A stretch of 64,000 nt of DNA, taken from the NCBI GenBank assembly GCA_039096225.1, contig JBBPEB010000029.1, positions 62,001 through 126,000 on the forward strand, read 5' to 3'. The position numbers and the translations under genes were made by a program. The notes under the pieces are model-generated. The model was not told where the DNA came from. It saw only the letters and a program-made list of their open reading frames with translations, and made no database searches. Of this stretch, positions 46,914 through 60,000 are shown in pieces (positions within the stretch are counted from its first letter, which is position 1; every line of letters begins with the position of its first letter). This stretch comes from Blastocystis sp. Blastoise. Taxonomy: Eukaryota; Sar; Bigyra; Opalinata; Blastocystidae.

Positions 46914-48006
46914 TTAATATTGACGATAACCTCCCATTTGGTTCATATTATTCATAGGCATTTGTCCTCTCATTTGTTGTTGTTGCATATATTGTTGTTG
47001 CATCATATATTGTTGTTGTTGTTGTTGGTTCATATTATTCATAGGCATTTGTCCTCTCATTTGTTGTTGTTGTTGCATATATTGTTGTTGTTGCATCATA
47101 TATTGTTGTTGTTGATTCATATTCATAGGTTGTTGTTGTTGTTGTTGTTGATAAGCAGAAATAGGAACAGCAGGTCTGTTGGAGGGAACAGTCATACCGG
47201 GACGATGATAAGGATCAGGAGTAATATCAAGACTGACGAGACCACCGAATAAACCATTATTTTGAGGTTGAGCCTTAGGAAGAGCAGCAGGAAGAGGAGC
47301 TGTACATAGTATTATTATTATTATAGGAATTATTCAATTATTTATATATATAATAAAAATATTGTATATATATATATAATAGTAATAAATATATAAATAT
47401 ATATATACTAAGAGGTCCAGAAGTGATTTTAGAGGCAGCATCTCCCAAGAAGTCATCAAGATTATCAGGAAGAGGACCATCGGGAATAACGACGGGAGCA
47501 CTGGAGACGGGTTCAGGAGAGATAGCGACGAGATTATTGGTCACAGCGGGAGATCTAGCGGCAGGAGCAGCGCGGGGAGCAGGACGAGGAGCGGGAGAAG
47601 CAGAAGGAGCAGGACTCATGTTATCAAACATAGAAGTATCATTACTAGGTTCTTCAGCACCTTCAGCAGCACCTATAGAAATAGTATGTAAAATAGACTA
47701 ATTTATAAATTATATTTATAAAAACATAAATATAATTTTAAAAAATATATAAACAAAAATAACATAAAAATAATTTAAAAAAAAAATAACATAAAAATAC
47801 ATTTAAAAAATATATATATAAAAACAAAATAACAAAAAAATTAATAATATATATACTACTAAAGTTAAAGAGAACATCAGCTTCAGTCTTCTGTTTCTTA
47901 ACAGGTTTCTTAGAGACTTTTTTAGGTTCAGCAACAGGAGCAGGAGCAGGAGCAGGTTCAGGTTCTTCTTCATCTTCAGAATCATCAGCAGGATCCCAAT
48001 CTTGGA

Positions 48007-48074
<68 letters not shown>

Positions 48075-49374
48075 ATTTAAAAAAAGTGAATAATAATAAT
48101 AACTTAAGCAGGTTTACCAGAAGCAGTAAATTGAGTAGGAGCTAATTTCTTAGGTTCTTTAACAGGTTTAGGTTCTTTAGGTTTAACTTCTTTAACAGGT
48201 TTAGCAGGATCAGCAGGTTTAGATGATAAACCAAATACACCAAAAGTAGCTTTACCTGACATAGGAAGAGCAATACCTGTATTATCTACTTGAGGCTTTT
48301 CAGCCTTAGGAGCAGCCTTCTTAGGTTCAGGCTTAGCAGGGGCACTTCCGCAACTCATAGCTTTACCAGCAAACTTTCTCTTAAACTTTCTAGCCTTCTT
48401 TCTTTCCATTCTAATCTTATCATCATCATCTAATAACTCAAGAATTTGAGTAACCTTATCACGAACTATATTAATGATAGTATTAATATAAGATAATATA
48501 GTTATTCTTTCTCTTATAAGAATATTTTATAGGAAGAAATAAAATAAATTATAACTAAATTAGATATATAATAAAATGTTAAACAATAAAATAATATAAT
48601 AAAATAATATAATAAAATAATATATAAAAAAATATAATAAAATAATAAATAAAAAAATATAATAAAATAATAAATAAAATAATAAATAAAATAATAAATA
48701 AAATAATAAAACATACCACCTTGGCCTCTTTCAAGTTCTCCTTCTTTACATTGGAAATTTTCAAAACTACGAATATAATAAATATTATCTCTACATTCAT
48801 CAACAAATTGAGGTACACCATTCTTAATAAGATATTCAATAAGTGATAAAGCCTATATAAACAGAATAATAACATTTGAATAATAGAAAAAACAATATTA
48901 GAAAATAATAATAATAGAAAAAAATAATAATTTTTTTAAAAATTATTAAAAATCTCACTATTTAAATACCTTGAAGATTTGTCTCCATTGTTTATTCTTG
49001 ATATCTAAAGTTTTCCAAAGAGTAGAACAAATGCACTTGAAATCTTCTTCTAAGATAGAAGATTCAGCAAGCTTAGCATTTGTAGTACCAGAAGCTCCCC
49101 AGTTTTCATTAGAAAGAGCAGTTTCTAAATTCTTTTCAGTTTCAGTCTTTCGCCTAAAAAGATCAATATGAAATAAAGCATAATAAAAAATTACTTGAAC
49201 ATTATAGTTGATATATATGTTATGAAAGTGATTAAGATAATCTAAAGAAAAAAGATAGGAAATGAAAAAGTGAAGCCACGTTGGGTTCAACAAAAAAAAT
49301 CTTTCCTTAGATTATCTTCCGATACATACCATTCTTGTCTTAAATGCAAATCGAATGAATTCCAACGTGGTCAT
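46914..49374 (-). CDS. Epsin-like ENTH-domain endocytic/trafficking adaptor
   Basis: ENTH proteins bind phosphoinositides and clathrin machinery. The likely start is ATG 49374 (MTTLEFIRFAFKTRM); two GT...TAG introns lead through a short exon to KRKTETEKNLETALSNENWGASG, the ENTH core, then FKCICSTLWKTLDIKNKQWRQI and ALSLIEYLIKNGVPQFVDE. After ERGQGG the protein becomes a low-complexity tail: a Lys/Arg-rich exon, Pro-Ala-Glu-Lys repeats, an acidic block, an Ala/Pro/Arg-rich stretch and a C-terminal Gln-rich segment with repeated MRGQMPMNNMNQ. The tail architecture suits an unstructured adaptor. I saw no NPF motif. The ENTH N-terminal helix assignment depends on the short second exon (about 49199-49245) and is the weakest part. 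It could alternatively be an epsinR/Ent5-type protein of the TGN-endosome route. Confidence 0.82.
46931..47160. repeat. Coding Gln/Met/Asn-rich repeat in the epsin tail
   Basis: Two near-identical blocks of about 84-90 bp (around 46940-47020 and 47030-47110) encode a MRGQMPMNNMNQ motif followed by poly-Gln with Tyr and Met. The Gln codons are all CAA. It looks like an internal duplication plus CAA slippage. Confidence 0.8.
48010..48071. repeat. TA microsatellite in the epsin gene
   Basis: About 30 TA units in an intron between the acidic FQDWDPADD exon and the GKPA exon. Confidence 0.85.
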
Positions 49375-49777
49375 CCTTCGATTCCGCGATTAATTATACA
49401 TTCTACCCAAACTTTTAGATATTCCCACTTTTGAGTATAGAAATGTAAATGTCAAGGGGTCCAATGAAATTGTTATTCTTGCAACACAATTAATTTTAGA
49501 GAAAAGTAGTGGATAAGCTTCTAGTGCATACCAATCATTGGATAATTAAAAAAAGAAGCAAATTGTTTTTTTGTTCCTCTTTATATATTGGACATTCAAA
49601 AACATAAGAATTCGAGAACTCGAATATACCGCGTGATTCATGTCCTCTTGGTAAATAAGCAATCTACTCTAGTGAATTGCGAAAAAACCGTGAAACTAAA
49701 AACAAAGTCAACTTTTCTTTTTTAATCACATAACTACACCAATTTTGAGGAATAACTCTGTTTATTAATCATAAAAT
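49375..49777. promoter_or_regulatory. Divergent intergenic region, epsin / Mad2
   Basis: About 400 bp between divergent starts, noticeably less AT-rich than the other intergenic regions near 49380-49480 and 49600-49700. No gene or repeat seen; presumed bidirectional promoter. Confidence 0.5.
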
Positions 49778-50589
49778 ATGGTAATGGGATAATTATGAAT
49801 GATAACCTAGTATTTCATTTGTTTTCTATAGAATTCTGTAAGTACAAGAAATGTTATTACCTTAAAAGGGTCAGCTGAGATGGTAGCTAAATTCTTCAAA
49901 TATGCTGTTACCAGTATTATCTATCAACGAGATATTTATCCTCCTGAAAGCTTTCGTCGTGTTCAGGCCTATGGACTAGCAATGGTTGAAGCAAATGATA
50001 AAGAACTTCAAAGCTATATTGACGACATTGTCAGTCAAGTCAAGTGTATTTTTTTATATTCTTACATTTTTTTTATTAATATCTTTAATTTATTGTTAGA
50101 TATATATATTTAATACAAATATGATTATTTTTTTAAAAGAAATTTGTGTATTATTATGCATTATAAATATTGTCATCCATATAGATTGGTTAGAACATGG
50201 TGACCTTCAAAGTTTAATTCTAGTTATTCATGGATGTGAATCGAATACTATATTAGAAAGATGGGCTTTTACTGTAGAAACAGATGAAGAAATCAAAGCA
50301 AACCCTGAAGGAGTGTATATATTTATGTTATTTTTAAGAGATTTTTTATTTATTTGTTTTTTTTAATATTTTAATTATATATATATATTTTTTTTAATAT
50401 GTTTGATATATTTATGTTGTTTCTTAAAATATATGTTTTATATATAATAATTATTATTTTTTTTTATATATATTTTAAAGTCAAAGAGAGAAATCACTTG
50501 ATCTTATTCAAAAAGAAATTCAAGCGATTATTCGTCAAATTACTGCTTCAGTGACTTTCTTACCTTTACTTCAAGAACCTTGTATAGCA

Positions 50590-50624
<35 letters not shown>

Positions 50625-50630
50625 CTGAGA

Positions 50631-50661
<31 letters not shown>

Positions 50662-50938
50662 CAAATTATTTTTATAAATCAAATTATTATTATTATACTA
50701 TTTATAGGTCGTTTTGAACTTATAGTCTATACAGATACAAATGCTGATGTTCCTTCTACTTGGGAACATAGCGATCCTAAATTGATTTCCAATTCTACTG
50801 AAGTCAGACTTCGTTCGTTTTCTACAACTGTAATTCTTTTATTTATAATACCCTATATAATTTATTTTAATCATTATATATATATATATATAGGTTCATA
50901 CTGTTGGTTCTGCAGTATCTTATAAACGAAACTTCTAA
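49778..50938 (+). CDS. Mad2 spindle assembly checkpoint protein (HORMA domain)
   Basis: Mad2 inhibits Cdc20-APC/C until kinetochores attach. Six exons (49778-49780, 49832-50045, 50185-50314, 50481-50581, 50708-50829, 50894-50938) give 204 residues, essentially the human length. Conserved strings include ITLKGSAEMVAKFF, SIIYQRDIYPPESFRRVQAYGL, LERWAFTVETDEE, IIRQITASVTFLPLL, ELIVYTDTNADVPSTWE and the safety-belt region EVRLRSFSTTVHTVGSAVSYK. The N-terminal ITLKGSAE lies upstream of the first ATG in its exon. It is reached in frame only by splicing from an upstream exon, and the nearest fit is an exon contributing just the ATG, with donor GTAATG. Starting at 49880 instead would delete the conserved first helix. 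It is followed by XPD on the same strand, 370 bp away. Confidence 0.94.
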
Positions 50939-51309
50939 TTAAACTCGTTTTCTTTTATATTTTACTTTTTGTATTTCTATTTATTATTCTTTCAATTTTT
51001 TTTTTCGCCTTCTTTACTTTTTCTTCTTCTTTTATCTTAGTATCCTTGTTTTTAATCTGTTTATTTACAAATTCCGTATTAAAAATTAAGTTTTTAATAT
51101 TCACTCTATTTGTCTAAGTCATAAACACAACAATTCAAAGTTTATATCATATAAATACAAGAATAATAAACAGTAATTAAAATATATATATAAAAGATTA
51201 ATTCCTGAGAAAGAATATAATTCTAAGTTATTATTCACATAAAATCGTGTTTCTAAAACAATTTTTTTAAATACATATTACATCTCTATTTTTACTATAT
51301 ATTCGTAAT
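50939..51309. other. Intergenic region, Mad2 to XPD
   Basis: 370 bp, T-rich then AT-rich. No gene or repeat; it should hold the XPD promoter. Confidence 0.5.
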
Positions 51310-52303
51310 ATGATCATAGATATAGAAGGTCTTCAAGTTCTCTTCCCGTACATTCATCTTGAATTACTTAATTTAATGATATATAGTTTTGATACAATTT
51401 ATCCCGAACAATATGAGTATATGGTAGAATTAAAACATGCAATCAGCGTTCGTGATGGTAATGGTCATGCTCTTTTAGAAATGCCAACAGGAACAGGGAA
51501 AACAATTTCAATCTTATCTGTTGTTTTAGCTTTTCAACAAGCTGATCCTTCTATGGGTATCTTTAAAACTTGAATTTATATAAATAATATCGTTTAGGTC
51601 CATTAGTCTATTGTACACGTACAATTCCAGAATTAAATCAGTGTATGAGAGAATTAAAAAGACTTGTCAAGTATCGAGAGTCCATATTAGGAAAAGATAT
51701 GAAACCAACTCTTGGAATCTGTATGTCTTCAAGAAGAAATCTCTGTATTAATCCTGATATTAATGTTGTATCTCAACGAGAAACTGTTGATGTATTTTTT
51801 ATTTTATTATATTATTATATATATATATGTATATATATTTCTTCTTTCTTTATAGGCAGAATGTCGTCGTAGAACTGCTTCATGGGTCAGAGAGAGTCGA
51901 CAGTAATATATATATATATCCTTTATAATAATAATATATATTAATATTCAATATACATATATATATATGTAGAATAAAGCAGAATAATGTAGATATTGAG
52001 GATATACCTGTTTGTACATATTATGAAAATATTGAGAAAATGGAAGGAAATATGTTTTTACCAAATGGATGGTATATTATTATATTAATAATTCTATTTT
52101 TCTTATTTCTTAATATTAAGTACTTTTTTATTATTTCTTTCAATTTATTCCATTATTTTAATCATATATAGTTATTCTATGGATGAATTGAAGGACTTTG
52201 CCCGCCAAAAGGGGGTTTGTCCTTATTTTTTAACGCGTCAATCCCTTTCCATTGCAAATGTGGTCATTCTGAGTTATCAAGTATTTTATTATTATTGTTT
52301 TTA

Positions 52304-52382
<79 letters not shown>

Positions 52383-52392
52383 TTTATTTTTA

Positions 52393-52423
<31 letters not shown>

Positions 52424-53935
52424 ATTTTATAATTTGTATATCAATTTCCTTATATATACAATATATAGTATACGATATATATTTTCTTTTTATTATATTT
52501 TTATTAATAGTATATTTTGGATCCAAGAATATCTTCGCTACTAACGACAGATTTATTCACACGTGATCAATCTATTTGTGTTTTCGATGAGGGACACAAT
52601 CTAGAAGGTGTATGTATGGAAACGCTAACAGTTTCCCTAGATAGTGACACAATTAATAACTCCAAAATAGCTATTAAGAAGTATTTTTCATTTTTATTTA
52701 AAATAATCTTTCATTTTATAAAACTTTCTATTATTCATTTTCTCTTTAAATACTCTAAATATGTTATATCCTTTCATATATAGAATAAAAGACAAACAAC
52801 AGTATATGAAAAGTTTTAATGAACAAAAACTCACAGAAGAGTATAATAAACTAAAAGCAGAAATATATAAATTTGATATAACTAATAATAACCGCGGGGA
52901 AATGATCACGGGACCTCCACTTCCAGAAGGGCTAGCTCAACGAAAAATCCCTGGGGATATCAAAAAAGTGGATAATTTTCTCACAGTTGTGGAACATGCT
53001 ATCAACTATCTTGATAAAACCATAAAAACCGCGGGAATAAACATCACTTCTGCAGAACTATTCAAATTAGATATGAACAGAGTATATATATTTTTAATAT
53101 TTATAATTATCTTTCATTTGTTTATCTTGTATCTAATGGACTACTATTTCTATCTCTATATCCCTAGAGGATCTTTCTAAATGAGACCGTCTTATGTCAC
53201 ATGTGGTCAAGATATAATTCTATGATTAATACACTCCAATTACCTTCAGATAACTAGTATATATATTATGTTTATTATGTAAATTACTATTATTATGCTT
53301 ATTTTTATATAACAAATTATTAGGTTTATTATTATTATTATAAATATGTTTATTATTATTCATTATATAATTCTTTTAACTAAAATCCTATTCTATTTGT
53401 ATCTGAAGTATATATTCTGTGAATATGTATAGTATATATATATATACGACTATAATCATTTTTCATAGTTTATATAACCTCTCTCAAGTGATAGACTTTC
53501 TCACTCTTCTTGGCACATATTCCCGCGGTTTTTATGTCATATCTGAGTCTACAGCTGTATCTTCTACGACTACGTTTAAGAATATTCTCGAATTTTGTTG
53601 TACGGATCCCAGTATTATATTTAAAGAAATACAGAAGAGATTTCAACATATTATTATTACTAGTGGTATATATGTATATATATATTCTCATATATAAATA
53701 TATATAGGTACACTTTCTCCATTAGATATGTATACACGTCTCCTTTCATTCTCCCCCGCGGTTATGAGATCTATTCCTTTAACAATGCCTTATAACTGCA
53801 TTTGCCCCGTGGTTATCAGTCGAGGAAATGATCAAGTAAATATATATATTATTTTTAGTCGTATTTCACTTGAATATATTTTTCTTATATATATAGACAA
53901 AAGTTGCGTGCGAAATGGAAACCTTATCTTCTCTC

Positions 53936-53971
<36 letters not shown>

Positions 53972-54001
53972 GTTTATTATATGTTTATTATATGTTTATT
54001 A

Positions 54002-54061
<60 letters not shown>

Positions 54062-54628
54062 GACACAAGGAGTTGAGGGTATCGAGTCCCTTTTCAAGAA
54101 TGTATATATATATATATTATACTCGTCTTATTATATATATAAAAATCTATATTAGCAAACGATATCGACGAGTTATAAATACAGAGTTGATGATAATGTT
54201 ATTAAAAATTATGGATCCTTAGTATTTAATTTATGTAAATATACGCCAGATGGTGTTATTTGCTTCATTAATAGCTATCAATATATATCCTTTTAAATTA
54301 CTATTTATATATTTCTATATATTAAATATTATTTTTTAGTTCTACTGAATATATATATATATATTAATCCTTAATTGTTCTACCTTGAATTATGTATATG
54401 TAAATGGCATGAATTCGGAATATTGAAAGATATATATAAATATAAACTAGTTTTTATTGAAAGTAAAAACAGTGAAGAAACATATTTAACACTTCAAAAT
54501 TATAAACGAGCATGTGATATTGGTAGAGGTGGACTTCTTATATGTGTTTCCCGCGGGAAAGTAGCTGAAGGAGTTGATTTTAGTGGTCACTATGGACGTT
54601 GCGGCATCATGATTGGTATACCTTATCA

Positions 54629-54683
<55 letters not shown>

Positions 54684-54814
54684 TTCCATATGATCTCATT
54701 ATATATATATATAGATATGCTTTATCACGAGAATTACGTGTACGTTTATCGTATTTTAGAGATAACTTTCAAATCGATGAACAAGATTATTATCAATTTG
54801 ATGCTCTTCGACAA

Positions 54815-54894
<80 letters not shown>

Positions 54895-55470
54895 CAATGA
54901 TATTTGTATTACTATTATTTGTTATGCATTATTTATATCATTTCTATTTATGTATGATAACTATTCATTAATTGTATTGTTAAGTATTATTATTATGTTT
55001 ATTCTATATCTATATCTATATATTCTAATATATATTCTATATATATATCTATATATCTCTATCTATATATATCTATCTATATCTCTATATATCTCTATAT
55101 ATAGACTGCTCAATGTTTGGGTCGTACTATTCGTAATAAAAAAGATTATTCTGTTTGTGTATTTGCGGATGCACGATATAATCAGGCAGATAAACGAAAT
55201 AAACTACCTCAATGGATACAACAAGTATGATTCCCACGGTTATTATACCTATTAACTTCAATATTATTCATAATATTTCTTTATACTTTCTATATATAGC
55301 AAATGCCTACTTCACACTTAAATCTTTCTGTTGATATGGCCTTACTTACTATTCGACAATTCCTTAAGACTATGGCTCAACCACAAATTCATGAAGAATC
55401 GCTCTATTTATTAGATGAAGAAAATCTCAAGAAATATATAGAACAAAAGAAGAAAACTATTAATGAATAA
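51310..55470 (+). CDS. XPD/Rad3 5'-3' DNA helicase of TFIIH
   Basis: XPD is the iron-sulphur helicase that opens DNA in nucleotide excision repair and bridges core TFIIH to the CAK kinase module. Exon 1 has [12 protein letters not shown] (Walker A). The Fe-S domain shows four cysteines: [28 protein letters not shown] and GVCPYFLTR. Motif II reads [12 protein letters not shown] rather than the usual DEAH. The second helicase domain has [60 protein letters not shown] and [16 protein letters not shown], ending near [21 protein letters not shown] and TAA at 55468-55470. About fourteen introns are mostly TA or TTA tracts. Length and order match the family. An exon ending NGC contributes an extra Cys near the Fe-S domain. 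Five CCGCGG strings fall in its exons. Confidence 0.94.
52303..52426. repeat. TTA microsatellite in an XPD intron
   Basis: About 25 TTA units, a short TTTTTA block, then about 9 more TTA units, between exons ending VVILSYQ and starting YILDPRI. It reads as long false poly-Ile/Tyr frames. Confidence 0.85.
54816..54892. repeat. TA microsatellite in an XPD intron
   Basis: Nearly 40 TA units after the exon ending DALRQ. A similar TA tract lies in the previous intron at about 54630-54681. Confidence 0.85.
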
Positions 55471-56242
55471 ATTGTGTTTTTTATGAATATATCTTATATA
55501 TTATGATTCTATTCATGTAATATTACTCAAACAGTATAACCGTGAAATTTGTGTTGAATATAATGTAATATTTACAATTTATGTCAATAATTCTTTAATC
55601 TAAAAGATTTTTATAAATTTGATTAAATTTCTATATTATTTCATGACCAGAAACGAAGTATATTATACTAGATATTTGATATATATGTTTAAGCATCATA
55701 ACACGTTTTTGATTGTTTTTACAATTCAAATATCAGAAATGCTTAAATCAAATAAGCAAAAAGAGGATGTTAAAAACCTACAAAGTTTTTAAAAGTTCAC
55801 ATATAATCTTTTTTAATGATATTTAAATAATCTTTTTGAACACAAATGAGTAATCAAGCAACATAAACTGTTTTAAGTCAGGATCAATATATATATAACC
55901 TTTGGTAAATATTTTTTGATATAATGTTTTCGTTTTTTTTTAATGTAAGAATACAATTATGTATCAAAGATAACAAAATAAAACATTAAGCTATCTATTG
56001 TCTATGCCTTTATGTGCTTTGTATTTTACAATATTTTAATGCCTACTACTTTGAATGTTTCCATAATGAATAATCAAAAACAAATATTATGAAAAAAATA
56101 TCCATTGGTTTAATATTTTGTTTACAGACACAGAAACTAGCTATCATAAATTTAAAAAAATTTTTTTTTACATTCTATCAGGACACATACATACGAGGAG
56201 GAACATTATTTTTATTGAATGTCGAGATATAATACAATTAGA
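55471..56242. other. Intergenic region between XPD and the right duplication arm
   Basis: About 0.77 kb, AT-rich, with no gene or tandem repeat recognised. It ends at the sharp inner breakpoint of the inverted duplication at 56243. Confidence 0.5.
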
Positions 56243-56367
56243 TTAGTGGATTCTCTTTTACTTTTATTGACACCGAATATGGGAATAGATTGTTTACGAA
56301 TACAGGTATGGAAGAGAATACGAATTGGTTTTATATAGATGAATATGAAGTATGGGGAAGAATATGA
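56243..56367 (+). pseudogene. 3' fragment of the TLDc gene
   Basis: The last 41 codons of the TLDc gene (SGFSFTFIDTEYGNRL... to DEYEVWGRI and TGA) are here without any upstream exon. The left locus has the complete gene, so this is a passenger truncated by the duplication breakpoint, not a functional gene. Confidence 0.9.
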
Positions 56368-57028
56368 ATAAAAAGTAAATTGTTTTTGTGTTCATCGATG
56401 TTTCGTTATTTTACTTGTTAAACTTATTTATATATATAAAATAGAAAGAAAAAAATAAATATATATATGTAAGTAAATGAAAAAGTATTCTTTTGATAAA
56501 GTTATAAAGAGTTTTTTAATATTTTATTTGTTATCTTGAAAAATGATATATTATATTTTGAAATGATAAATAAGAAACTTATTGAATAATAAAAAAGTTA
56601 TAAATAAATAAATAACATCAAATTTCACTTGGATTAGAGTAAATCAGAAATAATTATTCATAATTAACATTTATAAACACAAATATAGTATATAAATACT
56701 TTATAGTTTCTTATTGAGTTCATAATATTAAATTAAAACACGAATAAAGAATAATTGTAAATAATGATATGTTTATATTACATTAAATGATTCCTATTGA
56801 TATCAAGAATGATTCAATAAATGATAATTAAATATATTTATTAGTTAAAAGAATATTTAGAAAGGAAAAGAATAGAAAAAACAATAATGACTTCATTTTA
56901 TGGTTAAAGCAGAAAAGACAGTTAGAAATGACTGTTTTTCCATTATTGAACGTTTTCAAATAAAAAAGAAAAAGAATCAATTTTATTTTTAATTCCTATA
57001 GTCATTTCTTTTATTTTATTGAGAGAAG
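56368..57028. promoter_or_regulatory. Duplicated promoter spacer of giant gene copy B
   Basis: Matches 18177-18838 in reverse complement with only scattered base changes. AT-rich, no gene. It carries the same upstream region as copy A, so copy B should be expressed if copy A is. Confidence 0.6.
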
Positions 57029-60000
57029 ATGACATTCATTCCATATCTAATATGCTTTCTTCTATTTATTTCAACATGTATTAATTTCTTTTAAAACTCA
57101 TGTTTCCATTTCTCTTTGTTCTTTGTTGTTCTTTCTGTTATTTTTATCATTAATATATATATAGTAGAAGCTATATGTATGTATCCTGAGAAATCTTTTA
57201 CTGTAACAAGAGTATATAAAGAATTATCAAGTGAAGAAGAAGTTCGTATTTATGAAGGAACAAATACTGATGTATCGGGTATAATAATATTTGAACAAGT
57301 AGGTGAAGATAATTTACAAGGAATGAGTATTGATTATGAAGCATGTTTAGAATTTAATAAACAATATACTTTATGGATGAAAGATGGGTATTTATTATGT
57401 TTTTTTTTTCTTTATTTATTTATTTTTTTATTTATTTATTTATTTATTTATTTTTTTTATTTATTTATTTATTTATTTTTTTTATTTATTTATTTATTTA
57501 TTTTTTCTTTCTTTCTTTCTTTATATTAATTAATATAAATGTTTAATATAGTTTTGGTGATGGTTGGTCTATTGGTTCTACTATTCAAATTAAATTTAAT
57601 ACTCAATTATTTTTAGAATCTACAGGTCCTGAAAGTGATATTAAAACAATTCCTTTTCAAGGTATATAGAATAAGAATAATAAATATAATAAATATAATA
57701 TAATATTATTATAGCTAGAATGACAATACCTGCTGGTAGTACTGTTCAATTTACAAAAGAAACTCAAATGAATTCTAATTGGTTAAATAGTGATTTTGAT
57801 GCTTCTAATTGGCTTTCTATTCGTAACGGTTATTTCCAAGCTGTTTCTACAATTACTCGTTATTATCGATATACTACTACTATTATTCTTCAAGATTCTT
57901 TCTCTTTCATTTTATCTTTTAAAACAGATTCTGCATTTATTACTTATATTAATGGTATAGAAATATATCGTGAAGGACTTCCTGAGTATATTATATTTAT
58001 ATATTATATTTATATATTATATTTATATATTATATATAGAGGAAATATTACTTCTACTACTCAAAGTCTTTTTCAAGAATCAACTTCTACTTGGAAAAGG
58101 TATATATATATATAATATATATATATGTATTCTATATATATATATATATAGTATAACAATTCCAAGTTCTATTTATTTCCCTTCTTCTATATTATGTATT
58201 GGTATTGAAATACATGCTATGGAGACTCAATTAGGAGATCATGACCCATTTGATATCGAAGCAAATATCAACTATGGACAAGGTATATATATATATAATA
58301 TTATATTATATTATATATTATATATATAGAAGATTCAATTATTGATATATTAAATGGAAATTGTATATCTATTCCTAATTCTATAAGTTGTATAAATGCA
58401 TTTGATAATAATCCAAGTACTACTTATATATCTTCTACTCAAAATACAACATTAACTTATATTCTACCTAATTTACAGTATATATAATAATAATAATAAT
58501 AATATATAATAATAATAAATATAATAGTCGTGCTTGGTTTAATGGATATCAAATTATTTCTTCTCCAAGTAATTCCCACGGGGATCCTCAATTATGGCGT
58601 ATTTATGGAAGTTCAGATCAGGGTATTACTTGGTATTTTTTAGATTATCAACAAGATCAATCTTTCTTAAATAGAAATACTATATATACATATTATTTAA
58701 GATCTAATAAATTTATTTGTAATGCTATTAAAATTGAAATATGTATTTATATTTATATTTATTTTTTTTTATTTTTTATATTTATATTTATTTTTTATTT
58801 TTATTTTTATTTATTATTTATTTATATTTATTTTTATATTTATATTTATTATTTATATTTTATATTTATTATAATATTTATTATAATATATATTATTATT
58901 ATAATTAAATATCTATAGTATCTTCTACAGATGGAAATAGTGTAGAATTTTCTGAATTTCGTATATTAACCTCAAATCAATCGATTCTTCCCGAAGGCCT
59001 TTTTTTCTCTGAAAGTGACTGGATTGCTTATACAGATGTACCTCTTTATTGGAAACCCTTGAATAGTGGATATTATTCTTATTGGATTACTCCTTCTCTT
59101 CCTCTTGGATTATCCTTAAATCCTAATAATGGAGCTATTTATGGTACACCCTTAGAAGGTATTCAACAACAATATATACTTTCTGCTTTACATGGAATTA
59201 CTCATTATTCATATTCTATAAATATTCCTCTTATTATTAATGGTATATATATTTATATTTATTTTATTATATTATAATTATTTTTTTTTTATTAAAAAAA
59301 GAAAATTATTTATTTATTTATATATTATTTATATAGGTTGTTTTCAACCATTATCTACTCAACTTTTTATAACAAAACATAATTCTATTCATTCGAATGA
59401 AGAATCTTTCTCACTTTATAATTCTGAACAAATACTTATTTTCTCTCATCCTTCTTCTTCTTCTTCTTCTTCTCTTCCTTCTATATCTAATTATACAAAA
59501 TGTATTCCTAGTGGTATATATACACTTGTTCTTAATGATTTTGGAAAGAATGGTTGGGACTCAAATTCTTATGTAGAATTCTATCAACGTATTGAAGGTA
59601 TACATTTATTTTCTTTTGGTTATTTCTCATTAATTAATGGTTCTCAAAAGAATTATACTTTAAATACAAAATTTGATGTATATTCATATTCTGGATTAAA
59701 ATATTATATTGTATCTACTATTATTCCTTCTTCAAGGACTAGTTATTCTTATGATGATGCATCTTGGAATTCTTTACCTACTTCTTCAACTCAAACACCT
59801 TTAATACTTAATAAACGTATTATATTAGTAAGAAAAACATATTCTCTTAGTTCAAAATCTATTAGTAAAGGATGGATATTATATATAAAATCAAAATCAG
59901 GTATTTTAGCTTATATAAATGAACATCTTGTTTATTCATTATATGTAAATGAAAATATATTCAATATTACTACAACTATAGCTACAGAAGAAGAAGATGA

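Noticed and set aside
47423-47701. 92-codon Gly/Ala-rich plus-strand frame
   Set aside because: It is antisense to the Ala/Pro/Arg-rich epsin tail exon.
51310-55470. XPD and Mad2 as a functional operon or cluster with CAP-D3 and PARP
   Set aside because: Genes are separately promoted, on mixed strands and not adjacent overall; shared genome-maintenance theme is likely chance.
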